NCBI GenBank assembly: GCA_963930775.1
Contig: OZ005707.1
Span: forward strand, 2,170,001-2,234,000
Length of the DNA: 64,000 nt
Reading direction: 5' to 3'
Source: Cliona cf. orientalis
Lineage: Eukaryota; Porifera; Demospongiae; Clionaida; Clionaidae
Made by a program: the position numbers and the translations under genes. Below are positions 1-10,600 of this stretch, one piece after another (within the stretch, counting starts at the first letter, position 1; each line of letters opens with the position of its first letter). The notes below the pieces were generated by a model. It saw only the letters and a list, made by a program, of their open reading frames with translations. It did no database searches and was not told the origin of the DNA.

Positions 1-544
1 AGTAAAAATTATACATGCCTGCTTCCATAGCTTAACCGACAATTGAGGTGAGGCCTAAGCTACAAATTAACTCAACTCACACTAGGTATGATCAATAGGG
101 ATAGCAAGCACTGGCACACACTAATAACATTATTATTAGGTATAATATGCCTGTAGAGCTTCCGTTGAAGCATTATTTATAGCTACATGATGGCTTCGAC
201 ACTGACCTAACTCAATTTCTGTTGGATTGCTGCATTTGTCCCTAATTACGTACTAAATCAGCTACACAATATTGATGCACACATTGCATAGACTACGCAT
301 GTAAGCTGAACTAGCCGAGTGCATGCATGACTACAAATGAACTTGCCTGATCCCATTCCCTCAAGTACCGATGACTGATGCAGATATATGAAACGCTCCT
401 GCTAACATTTTTAAAGATGTTACCCCACCCCATGCGCCCATTGAGAACAGATAAGTATCCATGTCATTACAATCTCCCATACACCTAATGATGCAAGCCA
501 ATGGCAAGCACACAACCTCCTTCCAGTAGAACACACTGCAGGCA
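1..544. other. No gene recognised
   Basis: AT-rich sequence with short open frames only. I see no splice-bounded exon, RNA gene or recognisable repeat before the minisatellite that begins near 545. Confidence 0.5.
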
Positions 545-1060
545 AGCACATAATTGCCTGCCCGTAGAAAACACTGAATTCATACCACCACCTGCCCATA
601 AAACACACTACAGGCCCACAACTGCCTGCTCGTAGAACAACCGCAGGCACATAATCACCAGCCCGCAGAACACACCGCAGGCACACAACCGCCAGCCCGT
701 AGAATACTCATAGAAAACACTGCATCCACACCACCGCCTGCCCATAGAACACACTGCAGGCACACAACTGCCAGCCCGTAGAACATCCATAGAACACACT
801 GAGTTCGCATCACCGCCTGCCCATGAAACATACTACAGGCCCACAATCACCAGCCTGTAGAACACAACGCAGGCACACAACTGCCAGCCCTTAGAATACC
901 CATAGAACACACTGTATGCATACCACCGCACCTGCCCATAGAACACACTGCCGGCCCACACCACCGCCAGCCCATAGAATGGACTGCCAGCACACTGCCA
1001 ACATACAACCACCTGCCCGTAGAATACACTGCATACAACCACTGTGAAAACACAAGGTAA
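545..1060. repeat. Degenerate minisatellite
   Basis: A run of imperfect tandem units built from the words GCCTGCCCATAGAACACACT and GCAGGCACACAACCGCCAGC, each recurring roughly every 35-80 bases. The overlapping minus-strand open frames translate into a repetitive Cys/Val/Gly/Trp peptide and are artefacts of the repeat. A weaker, more diverged patch of the same words lies at about 1380-1570. Unit length is irregular. Confidence 0.8.
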
Positions 1061-2744
1061 GCTTGGCCTTCAATTGTGAAACCAATATGCGAACTATAAT
1101 AGCACTATGATTAGATCACTATCAATACTTGTATTATATGATCAGCTGATTTTTGGTCACGTGACTAGACACCTTGTAAGTTCTGAGTTTGATGAATCTG
1201 TGTCCGAGGTTTTAGGGACCTAAATGTATCTCTGTTGAGGTAGTACTACACTGTGAAATGTTTTTGACGTCTGCACATGGTCCATCGAGCTGAATGTGAG
1301 TGAATGGTACTCAATACAGGGTAGTATCCAACTCGCTGTATTCTCCTTACTCAGCGCTCCCATCATCTACAACATCCTGCAAGCATATAACTACCTGCCC
1401 GTATAGCATACTGTAAGCACACAAGTGCAGCCCACCACTGCAAACACACAACGGATTGCCCCTACAATCCAATGCAAGTTTACAACTGCTTTCCCATAGA
1501 ATACACTGTAAGCACACAACTTCCCCGGCTGCCACCAAGACATGACTGCCTAACACACAACCAGTGGGCAAATATCAAGACTGCCGTCGGCCCTTCCGTG
1601 GCTTATCATTCGAGAAACAATAGAAAAGATCCATTATAAAACACGTAGCTAGTTTGTCTATTGCAACAGATTCTGAACAGTCTATATAGACACCCTGTGA
1701 ACTTACCATAACGCTCAATTCGACCTATTATTACTATACTTGTTAAGGAGCTCCATTCCGTTGTTCATTCTTGAATTTGCACTGTGCCATGGCAAGACTA
1801 AAGGCAGTATAGTAAGCTCTATGCTACTACTACAACAGATGCAACCAGTCATAGTGTAAGACACAGGTCAGGTAGCTGTCTAATGCTCTGATAAAATTCT
1901 GGATATGCACACGCTACATAATTCGCCTGACCGTAAATTCTAAAGCATTAGCTATGACTGAGCAGCTATCACGGTTAGGAAGAATACACTAACTCGTACA
2001 TATATCTAGCTACCTACCTGCTAGTAGCGTACACACAACACTGACTGAATCAAGGATTGAACGACAGTTGCATACATACTGTACTGCATCACCACAACAT
2101 GTATGATACCACCGACAGCTGTTGGGCATAAATACATTACCCAACTAGAGCTCTCTAGAGCCCAGAACCCTCGGCGCGTTGCGTGGTGTTTGTTGCACAT
2201 ACAAGCTGGCAATGATAACTACATTGATCTCCTGCAGTGACCCTGAGTGCCCAGATCATGCTTCTCAAGCTCAAGTTGAGGGGTGTCGTACCAGTTTTGG
2301 AGGTGGAGTATGTCATCTCTGGTCTGGTGACTAGACTAAGCTGTATTCTGTGTAGGCTCGCTTTCAAGTTGTGCTCTTCTGGTGCCGCTATTTTTCACTA
2401 GCCTCATCATCTGCTGATTCTGATGCTATTACCGCTATTCTCTTGCTTTCTATAGGCTAGTGGAATAAACTGGAAGTCATACACATACACAGATTTCTGC
2501 CATGGAACAATATTTAGGACACTGCTTGCGGACCGGAGGCATGATTTATACACTTATTTGAAATCAAATCACAAAATAGCTACAATAACTCTGCACAGAA
2601 TATGTTGCATGTGAACTGGGTGGTAGAGAACCAAAGGTGCTATAGCCTTGTACCCTCCAAGGGCCTGGTGCAAGGCTACAAGCACATTCATATTAGTACC
2701 TTACCAGCTGCTTCAACTGAAAAACAGCTGGCCAGAGAGTGCAG
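1061..2744. other. No gene recognised
   Basis: Apart from the minisatellite outlier at about 1380-1570, I see no supported exon on either strand. The short minus-strand frames at 2021-2367 have no recognisable domain and no convincing splice context. Confidence 0.45.
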
Positions 2745-3130
2745 CACATGCACGATGTATACGGTAGCATGACTTGCGTGTAAATAGAGACAAGTGCATT
2801 GGGTGTGGCTTGCAGGAAAGTCAAGAAGCTATTTAAACTTTATGCTTCGCTGACTATTGGCCCAGGCAGGCAGTAGCTTTACAGGAGTTGTAGCTGGAAC
2901 TACTTAGTTGTATCTTGAAAGAAGTCTACTGTTGTTCATTCTGTCCATCAAAAAGCTGCTAAGGTGCGTGGAAGGATGGACTTATGGTGGAAGGTAGCGG
3001 TCCTGAGTAAAATGTCACCAGAACTGGAGAACGAAGCGTTCTCAGCGAAATCCATACAATACATGGCTTTGAAACGCCATAAGGAATCATATAACACCGA
3101 GGTTGAGACTCGCAAACGAGGTATGTAGCA
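2745..3130 (+). repeat. Dispersed repeat family 1, copy 1
   Basis: This stretch is a diverged copy of 5325-5700: both share a block starting TATACGGTAGCATGAC, then GGAAAGTCAAGAAGCT, and a long shared part around ATGGCTTTGAAACGCCATAA. A third, inverted copy lies at 52850-53110. The better-preserved copies end in a (CAGA)n run and an AACCCTCG..GCATGCG tail, suggesting a non-autonomous transposable element. I see no coding capacity. Confidence 0.75.
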
Positions 3131-3239
3131 GTTTATACAGAGTTAAGGTACCATTAAATTGCGTGGGCGTGAGGTGGGGGATATGACACCTAAACCACAT
3201 CAAAGTCATTAGTGAGGTGCATGCTTTGTAACCACGCCC

Positions 3240-3870
3240 TTTTAATTGCACAGGTCTCAGGGGTGTGGCTGCTAGAGCCGGAAGTGTTCATTTAATATCC
3301 TCCATGGACCGGAAGCCGAGCCGGAAGGGAGGGGCCAGGCCACGCCCAAAACAGCCCCACCCTGTTCCCCAAGGACCACCATTCTCAATCAAGTGCCTAC
3401 TAACCACCGGATGTCCACCGGAAGCCCACAATCAATCCCAATTAAAACACACAGCTTCCTCAAGGCCAAAACACACACAAACACTTGGAGGCCGTTCTGC
3501 CACACCGCCCACGCAAGAGCTCACCTCATTTCCTGTGTGGGCGGAGTAACAACACGTCATCGCAACCACATCCGCTTCAAACCATCGTCAGCTTCCGTCC
3601 AGCCGTACAGGCCCCTCGATCGCACCGCCGTACAGTGCCTCATTAACGGACATGGCCTCACCTTTGACCTCCTGCCACGCCCCCAAAGCCTCCTCGCGGG
3701 GTTCAAAGGTCACCACCGCTTCCGGGACACGCCCACCTATCGCCGAGGCCAAGTCCCAGGCGCCGATGTCCAAGCACTGGCCCGTGAAGCCACGCCCAAT
3801 CGGAAGCAATAAAACCTGCATTAACGCACACGCACACACTCCACACAGTGCCAGGAACACGCCCACATGC
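3240..3870. other. GC-rich island with ETS-like and CCACGCCC motifs; coding status unclear
   Basis: This 630-bp stretch is much more GC-rich than its flanks. It is dense in CCGGAAG/CTTCCGG words (ETS-type sites) and in CCACGCCC. Open frames of 94 and 139 residues (plus) and 92 residues (minus, with a hydrophobic start) overlap it, but they read each other's complement and resemble no family I know. It may be a CpG-type promoter, part of an element, or an exon. A poly-T run follows at about 3891-3910. Confidence 0.35.
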
Positions 3871-4149
3871 TTAATTAGGCCTATTTAGCTTTTTTTTTTT
3901 TTTTTTTTTTAAGTCGTTGCGGTTAATAGTTAAGAAAGAATGCTTTGATCTTGCTTTGATGTGGGCAATTACCGGCCTTTTCTTCAGGGGCCACTTCCGG
4001 TCGCTAATTACACGCGCATAATCATCCCTGGCCGATTCTGGACACGCCCACCTTCGACCAAAAGCACTCGTATGGCCTCTTCGGCCACGCCCCTTCACGA
4101 TTCGCTAATTGAATTAGCCATTCCTGACGCTCACGCCCACGCAATTAAA

Positions 4150-4905
4150 TGGTACCTTAACAGACAGACAGACAGACAGACCAAGGGGTAGTCACCGCTA
4201 TGTACCTTGTACTTCCATCTGCGACGGCGATCAAAATTTTTGATCGCCAAAATTTGCTCTTGATCGCTTGATCCTGCTTTGAAGCATCCCTTGATATCTT
4301 GATCGACCAAACTTTTACGCTTGATCATTGATCGAGCAAGTGACCACACCCATTGGTTACGCCCAGCATCGCACATGCAGCCATACTATAGAACCATCAA
4401 CAAGCCTGTAAACCACGCCTACTAATACGCGCACGTACTATAAATTAAGAACAGTAGCGATGAAGAGCTTGAGTTAGTAGCTAATCCTTGCTTTCAAGTA
4501 TCATGAACGTGACATTTGAAACATTTAGTAGAGCTATTGCATGCTATTGTGAACCTCTTTGGTTGCCAAGACATATACGTGACATTGCACGCTGTGTAAA
4601 GTGCTCAGCCCCCTTCTCGAGCGTGCATGAAAGGGGCTGGATTCAAGATGTCGAGACCATAGACAAAGTACAGTTGACATAATATGCTATAATTCGATGT
4701 GGTACCATTCTATACAAGGCGGTATGAAATTTCCGACTTTGATCGTATTTTTGGCCTAAATTCTATCTTGATCCTTTGATTGACGCTTGCCAGCGTTCTT
4801 GATCCTTTGATTTCGCTTTGATCGCCGTCGCAGATGGAAGTACAGGGCACACTTGCAGACACACACACAGAACGACTACAGTAACCCTCGCGCATGCGTT
4901 CAGAC
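4150..4905. mobile_element. Inverted-repeat element rich in TTGATC words
   Basis: A 26-bp arm at 4208-4233 (TGTACTTCCATCTGCGACGG..) is repeated in exact inverted orientation at 4819-4844. Between and beside the arms the word TTGATC recurs in varied contexts such as CTTGATCGCTTGATCC and TTTGATCGTATTT. The flanks carry a (CAGA)n run on the left and ACAGAACGACTAC..GTAACCCTCGCGCATGCG on the right, the same ends as dispersed family 1. The likely reading is a non-autonomous DNA element with family-1-like termini. There is no transposase. Confidence 0.65.
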
Positions 4906-4928
4906 ACGTGCTCTTTATAGAGTAGTAT

Positions 4929-5305
4929 CAGAGGAGGTAGGACACGCTTGACCTTTGGCTAATAGTTCACTAATTGAATCACTATTATAGGCTTTCGTGA
5001 AGATTTTAAGAGGATATCGTTGTGATTTTCGAACTCAGCGCTATTGATTTAGTGGGGGAGCCCCTCTTAGTTAGCACTGTAGAGCAATTTTTAGGTCTCT
5101 GGAATGTCAATTAGCCGCTCTGATTAGCATTCCAAGGACCTAAAAATTGCTCTACAGTGCTAACTAAGAGGGGCTCCCCCACTAAATCAATAGCGCTGAG
5201 TTCGAAAATCACAACGATATTCTCTAAAAACCTTCATAAAAGCCTATACTAGCGATTTAATTAGTGAACTATTAGCCAAAGGTCAAGCGTGTCCTACCTC
5301 CTCTG
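4929..5305. mobile_element. Long palindromic fold-back element with 9-bp target duplication
   Basis: Two arms of roughly 180 bp, starting CAGAGGAGGTAGGACACGC and ending with its exact complement, face each other around a short centre near 5110-5130. The arms are nearly identical over most of their length, for example CACTGTAGAGCAATTTTTAG. GAGTAGTAT lies immediately outside both ends (4920-4928 and 5306-5314), a perfect 9-bp direct repeat as expected of a target-site duplication. A 9-bp duplication with long terminal inverted repeats fits Mutator-like or Merlin-like elements, and the CAGAGG end is also hAT-like. There is no coding region. Confidence 0.85.
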
Positions 5306-5324
5306 GAGTAGTATAATATTATAG

Positions 5325-5760
5325 CAGTACGCATGCATGTATACGGTAGCATGACATTCGTGTAAATAGAAACGAGTTGCTTGCAGGCCAGGAAAGTCAA
5401 GAAGCTTGGCAGTTACACTAAATACTTCGAGACAGTAACTTTGCAGGAGTTATTATCATTTTCTATCTTGAAAGAAGTCCAGTGTTGTTCATTTTGTCCA
5501 TCGAAAAGCTGCAACGGTGCGTGGAAGGATGATCTATGGTGAAAGGTAGCGGCACGGTCCGGAACAAATGTCGCCAGAACTGGAGAACAGAGCGTTTTCA
5601 GCGAAATCCACACAATACATGGCTTTGAAACGCCATAAGGAATCATATAACACCGAACTTGAGACTCGCAAACGAAGTCTGAAGCAGTTAGAGAGTTAAC
5701 AGACAGACAGACAGACACACAGAACGACTACCGTAACCCTACCATGCGCCGAGGGTTAAT
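5325..5760 (+). repeat. Dispersed repeat family 1, copy 2
   Basis: This copy matches 2745-3130 with scattered substitutions and small indels. It continues into a (CAGA)n tract at about 5700-5715, then ACACAGAACGACTAC and CATGCGCCGAGGGTTA. The inverted third copy at 52850-53110 starts with the complement of this end, which fixes the element boundary at about 5755. Confidence 0.75.
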
Positions 5761-5884
5761 AATACACACCAACCGACTTGAACGCAACCACACACCAGCT
5801 CAGGGTCATCTCCGTGGTAACAGATCCAAATTATACGAAATAGGCTAAGTTCCACCCATCTACTCCACCCGCGGGCCACTTTTA

Positions 5885-7039
5885 TTGGCTGCTAGCAGTC
5901 GATTGGACAGTTTTATATCAAGCTGTGGGACTTGGAGACAGCATCAATGGAGGACCAGGTAAGAATAGTTAGTGATGTGAATCTTGTATTGTTGCTCTCC
6001 CTCTCTCTCCTTCAGTTGATGTTTGGACGCTAGCCTTCTCTTCAGACTCTCGTTTCCTAGCAACCGGCAGTCACAATGGGAAGATCAATCTGTTCAGTGT
6101 GGAGGAGGGAAAGAAAGAGAGTGCTTTCGACACTAGGGGAAATTCACCATGAGCATTGCTTATGTATGCACTAAATTGATGATTACCGGTATTATATCAA
6201 CCTTCCATCAATTTTTAACATTTATTTTTTCCTCAGAGTCCTGATGGTAAGCTGATAGCGTCTGGTGCTATCAATGGTATCATCAATCTGTTTGATCTCC
6301 AGTCTGGGAGGCTGCTGCACACACTTGAAGGTATATACACACAAACACATCTGCTGATAGTTATTTTACACCGACTCTGTCGATGTTGTTCTTCACCTAC
6401 TTCGCTAGGTCACGCCATGCCAGTGAGGTCTCTCTGTTTCTCTCCCGACTCATAGCTCTTGGTGACTGCGTCCGACAACAAGGAAATCAAGATCTATGAT
6501 GTGTGAGTGCTGTTATCATGCCCTCCTTGTGCTGCACTGAACTAACTTTCATCGCCCTCCCCCCCCCCCCCCCCCCCCAAAAATATTACAGCCAACATGC
6601 CAACCTTGCTGGTACTCTGTCTGGTCACAGCTCCTGGGTGCTCTCTGTTGCATTCTCTCCCGACAACCAACACTTTGCCACTGGGTGAGAGCCTAGCTGT
6701 AGTCTATAGCTGTACTGACTGTCATAAATACGTCATGACATGTGTGTTTGATTAGAGCCTTTTGCTTGAAAGTTTCCCTCTGTCCCCCTCTCCAGTTCTA
6801 GTGACAAGACTATGAAAGTGTGGGATGCCAGTATGAGAGAATGTAGCCACACATTCAAAGAACACTCTGATCAGGTGAGTAGCTACTTCCGTAAGTTAGT
6901 AATTATTATTCTCCTGGTGGCCTTCCCAACTCTCACTCTCTCCCCACAGGTCTGGTGTGTGGCATACAATGATACTGGAAATAAACTAGCATCAGTATCT
7001 GATGATAAATTATTACTAGTGTATAACTGTCCTCTCTGA
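5885..7039 (+). pseudogene. WDR61: WDR61/SKI8 WD40-repeat gene copy, 5'-truncated and broken
   Basis: Conceptual translation follows the C-terminal two thirds of WDR61 (SKI8), a WD40 scaffold of the SKI and PAF1 complexes. Diagnostic strings are [31 protein letters not shown] and [15 protein letters not shown]. Exons are about 5885-5958, 6016-6163, 6237-6330, 6409-6502, 6592-6684, 6796-6874 and 6950-7039, with GT/AG borders and final residues NCPL. The first WD repeats are absent. The LWDLE and GGPVDVW parts lie in different frames. A base is missing near 6140-6150 (expected ..RGNFTMSIAY). A CAG-type codon reads TAG at 6453-6455. Retained introns exclude retroposition, so this is a decayed genomic duplicate. 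Base-calling error is less likely with this many lesions. Confidence 0.85.
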
Positions 7040-7649
7040 ATAATATAATTATTATCACATGTTTGATGTCACAATCATGGGATAATGACATTGACTGAAC
7101 GCTACTAGCAGCATGCTACGTATGTACAATCGAGTGCCAGTTAGTACAGTGCGCATGCGCAGATGAAAGCAGCAGCTCCGCGCGCTTGAGCTCGAGAATG
7201 CATCTCCCAGGCAACCTCGTTTGTGCACACGGCACAACAATTCTGACCAATCGTGAGTCTTTTGAACTTGTAGGAGAGCGCATCTTTTATGCCCTCCAGG
7301 TTAGGACACGGACTATATAAGAAAATTGATCGTCTGAAAAATATTTTTCGTTGTAGCTATTATAGTATAATAATATTGTAACTATTAATGCTTCTATAGT
7401 TGATTTAATGATGTGATTACCACACACAAACAGTGGTATTCGTAAACAAACCACGTAGTATTATAATAATAGCCACACATAATAGTATCATAATAATTAT
7501 GATGTTGTAGCTATAGCTATAATAATAATTATTACTATTATTATACCTCGATCATCCTCCATAAAATAATGTACTAGCTACACTTGGTCATTCAAACTCA
7601 GTTTTAGGATATTATCTGCTGCACGCATGAGCTATAGAGTGGTCATGCA
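7040..7649. promoter_or_regulatory. Upstream region of locus A with an NRF1-type palindrome
   Basis: This is intergenic AT-rich DNA between the WDR61 copy and the start of locus A. TGCGCATGCGCA at 7150-7161 is a perfect match to the vertebrate NRF1 consensus YGCGCAYGCGCR. Parts of the segment before the start codon (for example GTAAACAAACCAC and AAACTCAGTTTTAGG) resemble the regions upstream of loci D and E, consistent with a duplicated promoter. No TATA box or transcription start is demonstrated. Confidence 0.4.
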
Positions 7650-10600
7650 ATGGAGCTGATATCGATAGTGATAGTCTGTTCAGTTGGTGAGTTATTATTT
7701 TATGTGTGTGTTCAATATGGACATCAACTATTGATACTCTATACCTTTGCATTAATTGTTACAGTATAAGAAATCCTCAAAATTAATGTGCTCTAATTAT
7801 AGTCATAATCATAATAACTTTCGTTAGTATAATATAATAATATCCTTAAATTTGTATCTCTGCCTCTAACAGTAAACACAGTGAGGGCAGCTACCTTACC
7901 TCCCGGGATCACTCTTGCAGGAGCCCGATGCTACTCAACACTGCTCTGTGATTCTAGTGCAGAGATTGGGTTTATGACAAACGTGGAGTGCTGTCTCCGC
8001 GAACCGCAGGGACTTGCCTATAATGTTCCAGGCAATGAAGAATGTGTCCCATGTGTATGTAAGTGAGAATCTAATATGCACAATTGAGTAGTACTAGTTT
8101 GTGCAGCAGTTCCGTAGAGCTATTGGTTCCAATTGAATTGTTTCAATAGTGTATGGCTGGATAAATGCTGGGAGTGTCCAACGAGTTCAAGAAGCAGGGC
8201 CTGGACAAGTGTTTGAAGTAGGGTACCTAAAAACTGGAACAGGGACACCGCCACAAATTGAATTGACTGTTGAAGATGTGGAAGGAACAGCAAGTATAAT
8301 AATATTATAATAATATGTAAAATAGCTGCCAACGGTACACGTAACACATAAGCTTATTTTATTTCTCGGTACTGTCACAGGGTTACTATAGTCATGCGAT
8401 TCAATTTTGCAGGAAGAGGGGCTGCATTTGATTATAGTGTTACTAACAACACGGTTTCTATTGCGCCAGGCAGTAACGATTTTGCCACTGTCACCGTTCG
8501 CGTCGATGGCATTGCTCTTGAACCAGATGAGATTTTTCAGCTGAGACTGGTCGCTAGTTCTCCACTGGTGGGAATATTCTGTTTGGATACACTGGAAATT
8601 ATCATCGAAGATGGAAATGGTATCTTATGTGTAATGATGCATTAATACTAGTTTGTGTCCAGGCTGCCAGTTTGATCTGGCAGACTTCAGTCTGCATTTG
8701 CCTCATCACTATATCCTTATCACTGCCAGCCCCATTTAATATTTCTATTCTCTTTCCTCTTTGTGCATGCTGTAAAGCAACAATAATAATAACTACGCAC
8801 TAATTACACACTAAATAGAAAATAAAATTGTTTTTTTCTGCTTAGTGTGTCCGCTTCTTGAGAAAAAAAAAATTTCACGGGGAGTTTGGGAGCACTAGGG
8901 GAGATAATTTTTACATGGACACGCAGAATGGGTCGAAACTAGAGATTTGACCTTTGAACTTACCCCATATTATGTTTGTATAGGAAGCCATGCATTTGCA
9001 TTTGCTGTTTCCCACCCACGCGCACATCAACGTTACGACCATTACCTACTTTGGTCAAAATTGATGTATAGGCTGCCTGCTTGCATTGTATGGCTCTACT
9101 ATGCATCCAGCTCAACTATGTGGTGGTTTTTGATAATTTTTTTCTGCTTAGTGTGTGGTCTCCTTGTAATAATAATAATAATAATACTATGTAGTAGAGC
9201 GAATTTTTTTTATTAACTGATGCGCATGCAGTTTGTGCATGTGCATCCCTGGCTGAGATGACAGGGACATGTACACTAATATTATTATCTCTTTTCACTC
9301 GTGCAGAGGTGAATATTCAACTGACTGAAGATGACTATCGTGGCACAGAAGCGGAGGGAAGCATTGGTATTGTGGTTAGCAAGGACGCTCGCATAGCATC
9401 CAATGTGAGCCTAATGGTGAGCCCTGTGGTGCTCTCGGAGGCAAGAAGGCTCGACAGGTTCCCAATGAATGTCGTACCTCCTGACGACAATGAAGGACGC
9501 TCGCCAGTTGATGCAGGTGAGAGAATGTACTGTGTACCTCAGTTTGCCAATTTAGCTATTATACAGTGTTTTATACATACTGGAGGTATTCTACCAATTG
9601 ACAATGTATGCTACATGTCACAATTTTAAATGGGCATGTGCTAGTGTAGGAAGTGTATTTTCTGTCGTTTGAACAAAGTGAATTAGACGGAAAATAAGCT
9701 CTCTAGCGCTAGGGCTCTGCATGCAGAATTGGGGGGGCGGGGCTTATGAGGGTGCATGTACATGTTGTGCATTCCTGAGTTGCTAGGTACAAGGATAGTG
9801 GCTATTTAAAGCAGGAATAGCGTGATGGTAGTCCTCTCTCAAGCAAGAACAGCAACTCTGCTACCTGGAAATTTCAAATTTCAAAATGGAAAATGCAAGT
9901 TGTCAAGTTATAATAATGTGGTATACGTAGACTATAGTGCATCCCTCACATGCTCCCTTTTCTATCCCTGCAAAGTCCCACCCCAGTTCAGGACCAGTGC
10001 AAACGACACGCCACCTAGGCAAGCTCCCAACCATGGAGGCTCCGGATGAAGATCAACATAGCTAGTCCTGGGATGCTATTTTAAGTTGGTTTTTTCCCCT
10101 CACAATTTTTCCTCACAGAGGTTTTTTAAGAGGGGTTTTTTTCCGTGGACACGTTGGCCACATGTCCTAAATAAATTATGTTTTAAGTTGGCCCATCCCA
10201 GTGTAGTTCTGTTACTGTACATGTGTATATCATGCTACGTATACCTGTTGAGCTATTGAGTTCTGTCAGTTTCTGTCAAAGCTGTTTGTGTGTCCTGTAT
10301 GTTGTGTGACGGACTCTGTGTGTTTTACGTTTCTCGCTGTTCATTGCCCCACAATTACCCAATTTATCCCAATTGAGAAATGTGTCCAATATCGCATGAT
10401 GCATGATGCATGCACACCTTTAGTGAGAGGATTTGTTTCTAGAAGATATTTCATGCATATGGTCTCCTTTCTCTTCTCCATGCAGATCTGAATGACTTTG
10501 ATGATACGGTTCTGACGATCACATTTCTAGCTGATGAAATCGCTCCAGTTAATGATATCCCACTCAGTATTCCAATCACCGATGATGCAACAAATGAAGC

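Noticed and set aside
545-1060. CRISPR-like repeat array
   Set aside because: Units are degenerate, spacing is irregular and there are no unique spacers; the genome is eukaryotic.
420-1085. Several overlapping minus-strand frames with Cys/Trp/Gly-rich repeats
   Set aside because: They occupy all three frames of a minisatellite and change frame from unit to unit, so they are translated repeat rather than protein.
3265-3866. Three overlapping frames on both strands, one with a hydrophobic start
   Set aside because: They are mutual complements in GC-rich DNA, without recognisable domain or splice support; kept only as a GC-rich feature.
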